Below, piece after piece: positions 62,101 through 64,000 of a stretch of DNA of 64,000 nt. The DNA comes from Phylloscopus collybita (Eukaryota > Chordata > Aves > Passeriformes > Phylloscopidae). A program made the translations under genes and the position numbers. The notes beneath the pieces were generated by a model, which searched no databases, was not told the DNA's origin, and worked only from the letters and a program-made list of their open reading frames with translations. Within the stretch, counting starts at the first letter, position 1. Every line of letters starts with the position of its first letter. The DNA is taken from positions 6,200,001-6,264,000 of the forward strand of contig JAJNNQ010000006.1 of assembly GCA_027886175.1 (NCBI GenBank). Reading direction: 5' to 3'.

Positions 62101-64000
62101 GGCATTATTACATTCACATGAATACCAAGAGATGAAGAGGAATATCATAAAGCTTGTGTCAATGTTGAACATTTTAGAAAGATTCTGGCATCACCCACTG
62201 ACATTGAAGAAGATAAGGACACCAGAAAATGACATTTTATGCCTAAGATTTAGTTTTATAAATGAAATAGAAATACAGAAAATAAATTATAAATGTCTTC
62301 AAAGAAAATAGAATCTCATGTACAAATTCTCCCAGCAAAGAGACATTTTAAATGTGTCTAGTATTTTTTAATTCCTAATGATTTATTTAAATAAAATATA
62401 GAAATTATTTAATAAAGCATTTTCATGTTCTCAAAGCATAATGATGTAATTTGTTAGATGAATAAGTGCTTTTCTTTGAAAAACTATAAAAAGTTTAATT
62501 GGCATGACAGATCACTACAGAGAGGGCTTAGATAAAAGATACCAGAGTTTGGAGATTAACAGAGCTATATGACATTACTGTGCCAAGATCTAAACCCTCT
62601 TAAAAGTGTGACCTACATGGATCCCTTAACACTGCAACAGGATAACTGTCTATAGCTGCAAGAGTAATTTTATGTTATCACAATATCTCTGATTCAATTG
62701 GTCTACACTTTTAAACTTAAGACAAAGACAGCATTGAATTAGCTGTCACAATCAAATGTTTGTGAAATGATAAAAGCACATGTTTTTAATTGCAAATAAA
62801 GAATGATGATTAGCATAAAGTAAAAAGCTTCACTGTGAGGCATTACACACTCATTGAATAGTCACAGTGAGGTCACCACAGTCTCAATAGAGTGATCATC
62901 TTGTAGCAAGACTGAAAAATAAACTTGATGATTCTTTGAGACGGTTTTCTTTATAGCCTGCATTAATATCAAAAGAACAAGTCAAACTTAAGTATTTCTT
63001 GGACTGTGTTGTAATGTTAGAAAATAGAAGTTTGGTGGGGGACAAATTTAGGATGGGCAATTTTTCAAAACTACTTTACAGTGTGAATATTTAACATTCT
63101 TGCAATTACTTTTTCTATAAAAAGGCACATTAGAACATTTTAAATTATAATACTTAATGTCTTCTCTCTTCCAGATTTGGTTATCAATGAATTAACAAAG
63201 ATCTTTCACCACTGAAACACTTACATTTGGTTTCCTCTGCTATAGGTTGTCTGATGGACTAAACATAGTAGGAAAAAAATTGCATCATTTTCCAGAAAAA
63301 GATAAAAAGCAACAAAGCTTTATACTGTATCTATAGCATCAGTTCCATCTGTTTATAAGATGATGTTGTGCCTTCAAGGTATAAATGAATGAATGTCTCT
63401 TTTTTCCCCCTTTTTTACTTCTTTCTCATGTCTGATTATTTTGGTTTGATATTAGATCGACTTTTTCAGTTTTCACTACTGAAATCAATGACAGCTAATT
63501 AGATGGTGTTTTTTAAATAATGCAATGGTTAAAGAAAAATACATTCTACAAGGTTTTACAACTGTATTTAACAGATGAATCATGAACAGTGAAGATGCCA
63601 CAGATCCTGCTCTGAGGAGTTCCTCTGCAGTAAGTGGAAATACTAGTAATGACCATGACAAAAATAGAAGGAAGGAAAAAACAAGTTAGTGTTAATTAGA
63701 TCATGCAGTCAGCTAATTATTGCACAGCACATTGATTCCATGCACTGTCCCCTAAGATAAACTCTGAATAAACAAATTGTAGGAAAGGGAAATTTTTCCA
63801 GATAAATGATAAAATTAGCTCAAAGTTATAGTAAAAGTGCTTTGGTATTTACAGGGTGGCTTTGATGAATTTTTTATTAGTTTTAACATTATTTTTTATA
63901 TATATGAAAACAATATGCTCAAAGTGTATATGATTTGAGCTATGTTGGCAACTAATGGGCCAATTTTTTTTTTTTTTTTTGAATAGTCTGTTACTGACAT

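Larger units (their letters stand above)
55727..64000. other. Intergenic, no gene seen
   Basis: More than 8 kb of AT-rich unique sequence with short homopolymers only. No open frame above 90 codons and no mobile element recognised. Confidence 0.55.

Noticed and set aside
1..64000. CRISPR arrays, bacterial operons, tRNA or rRNA genes
   Set aside because: None seen. The repeat content and the spliced protocadherin show this is vertebrate nuclear DNA.

Overview
The window looks like nuclear DNA from a bird, probably a passerine. The evidence is the repeats: several CR1 LINE 3' fragments (some ending in the typical ATTCTATGATTCTATGA-like tail), plus three long terminal repeats of avian endogenous retroviruses. 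One of these LTRs, at 41656-42646, resembles LTRs I associate with songbirds. The sequence is AT-rich apart from one sharp CpG island. There are no bacterial-type operons, CRISPR arrays or rRNA/tRNA genes.

One protein-coding gene can be supported: PCDH20 (protocadherin-20) on the minus strand. A large second exon (32549-35245) encodes almost the whole protein. A short first exon (36334-36384 from the preferred ATG) supplies the first 17 residues. It is joined by a 1,088-bp intron with a consensus donor and acceptor. The product is about 915 residues: signal peptide, cadherin repeats, one membrane span and a short cytoplasmic tail ending in ISNI. The first exon sits in a CpG island (about 35480-36800), which is presumably the promoter. 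A CR1 fragment (36845-37152) begins at the island's upstream edge.

Everything else is a gene desert of AT-rich DNA, consistent with the gene-poor surroundings of PCDH20 in other amniotes (established knowledge; synteny not tested here). By position: 1-5100 holds a 200-bp purine microsatellite and a T43 tract. 8660-10480 holds a CR1 followed by a much older CR1/L3-type LINE. 14690-16484 holds two further CR1 ends. 21132-21625 holds a CR1 on the minus strand. 27000-32500 is unique sequence downstream of PCDH20, with its probable 3' UTR at the high-coordinate end. 41656-42646, 46568-47442 and 52002-52542 are three LTRs without recognisable retroviral genes beside them. 55155-55726 is the best-preserved CR1. 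The rest, to 64000, is unique AT-rich sequence with homopolymers.

I found no previously undescribed system. The observations most worth checking are the two-exon PCDH20 model and its start, the CpG-rich CR1 at the promoter edge, a GATA-containing perfect palindrome downstream of the gene, and quadruplex/triplex-prone repeats.
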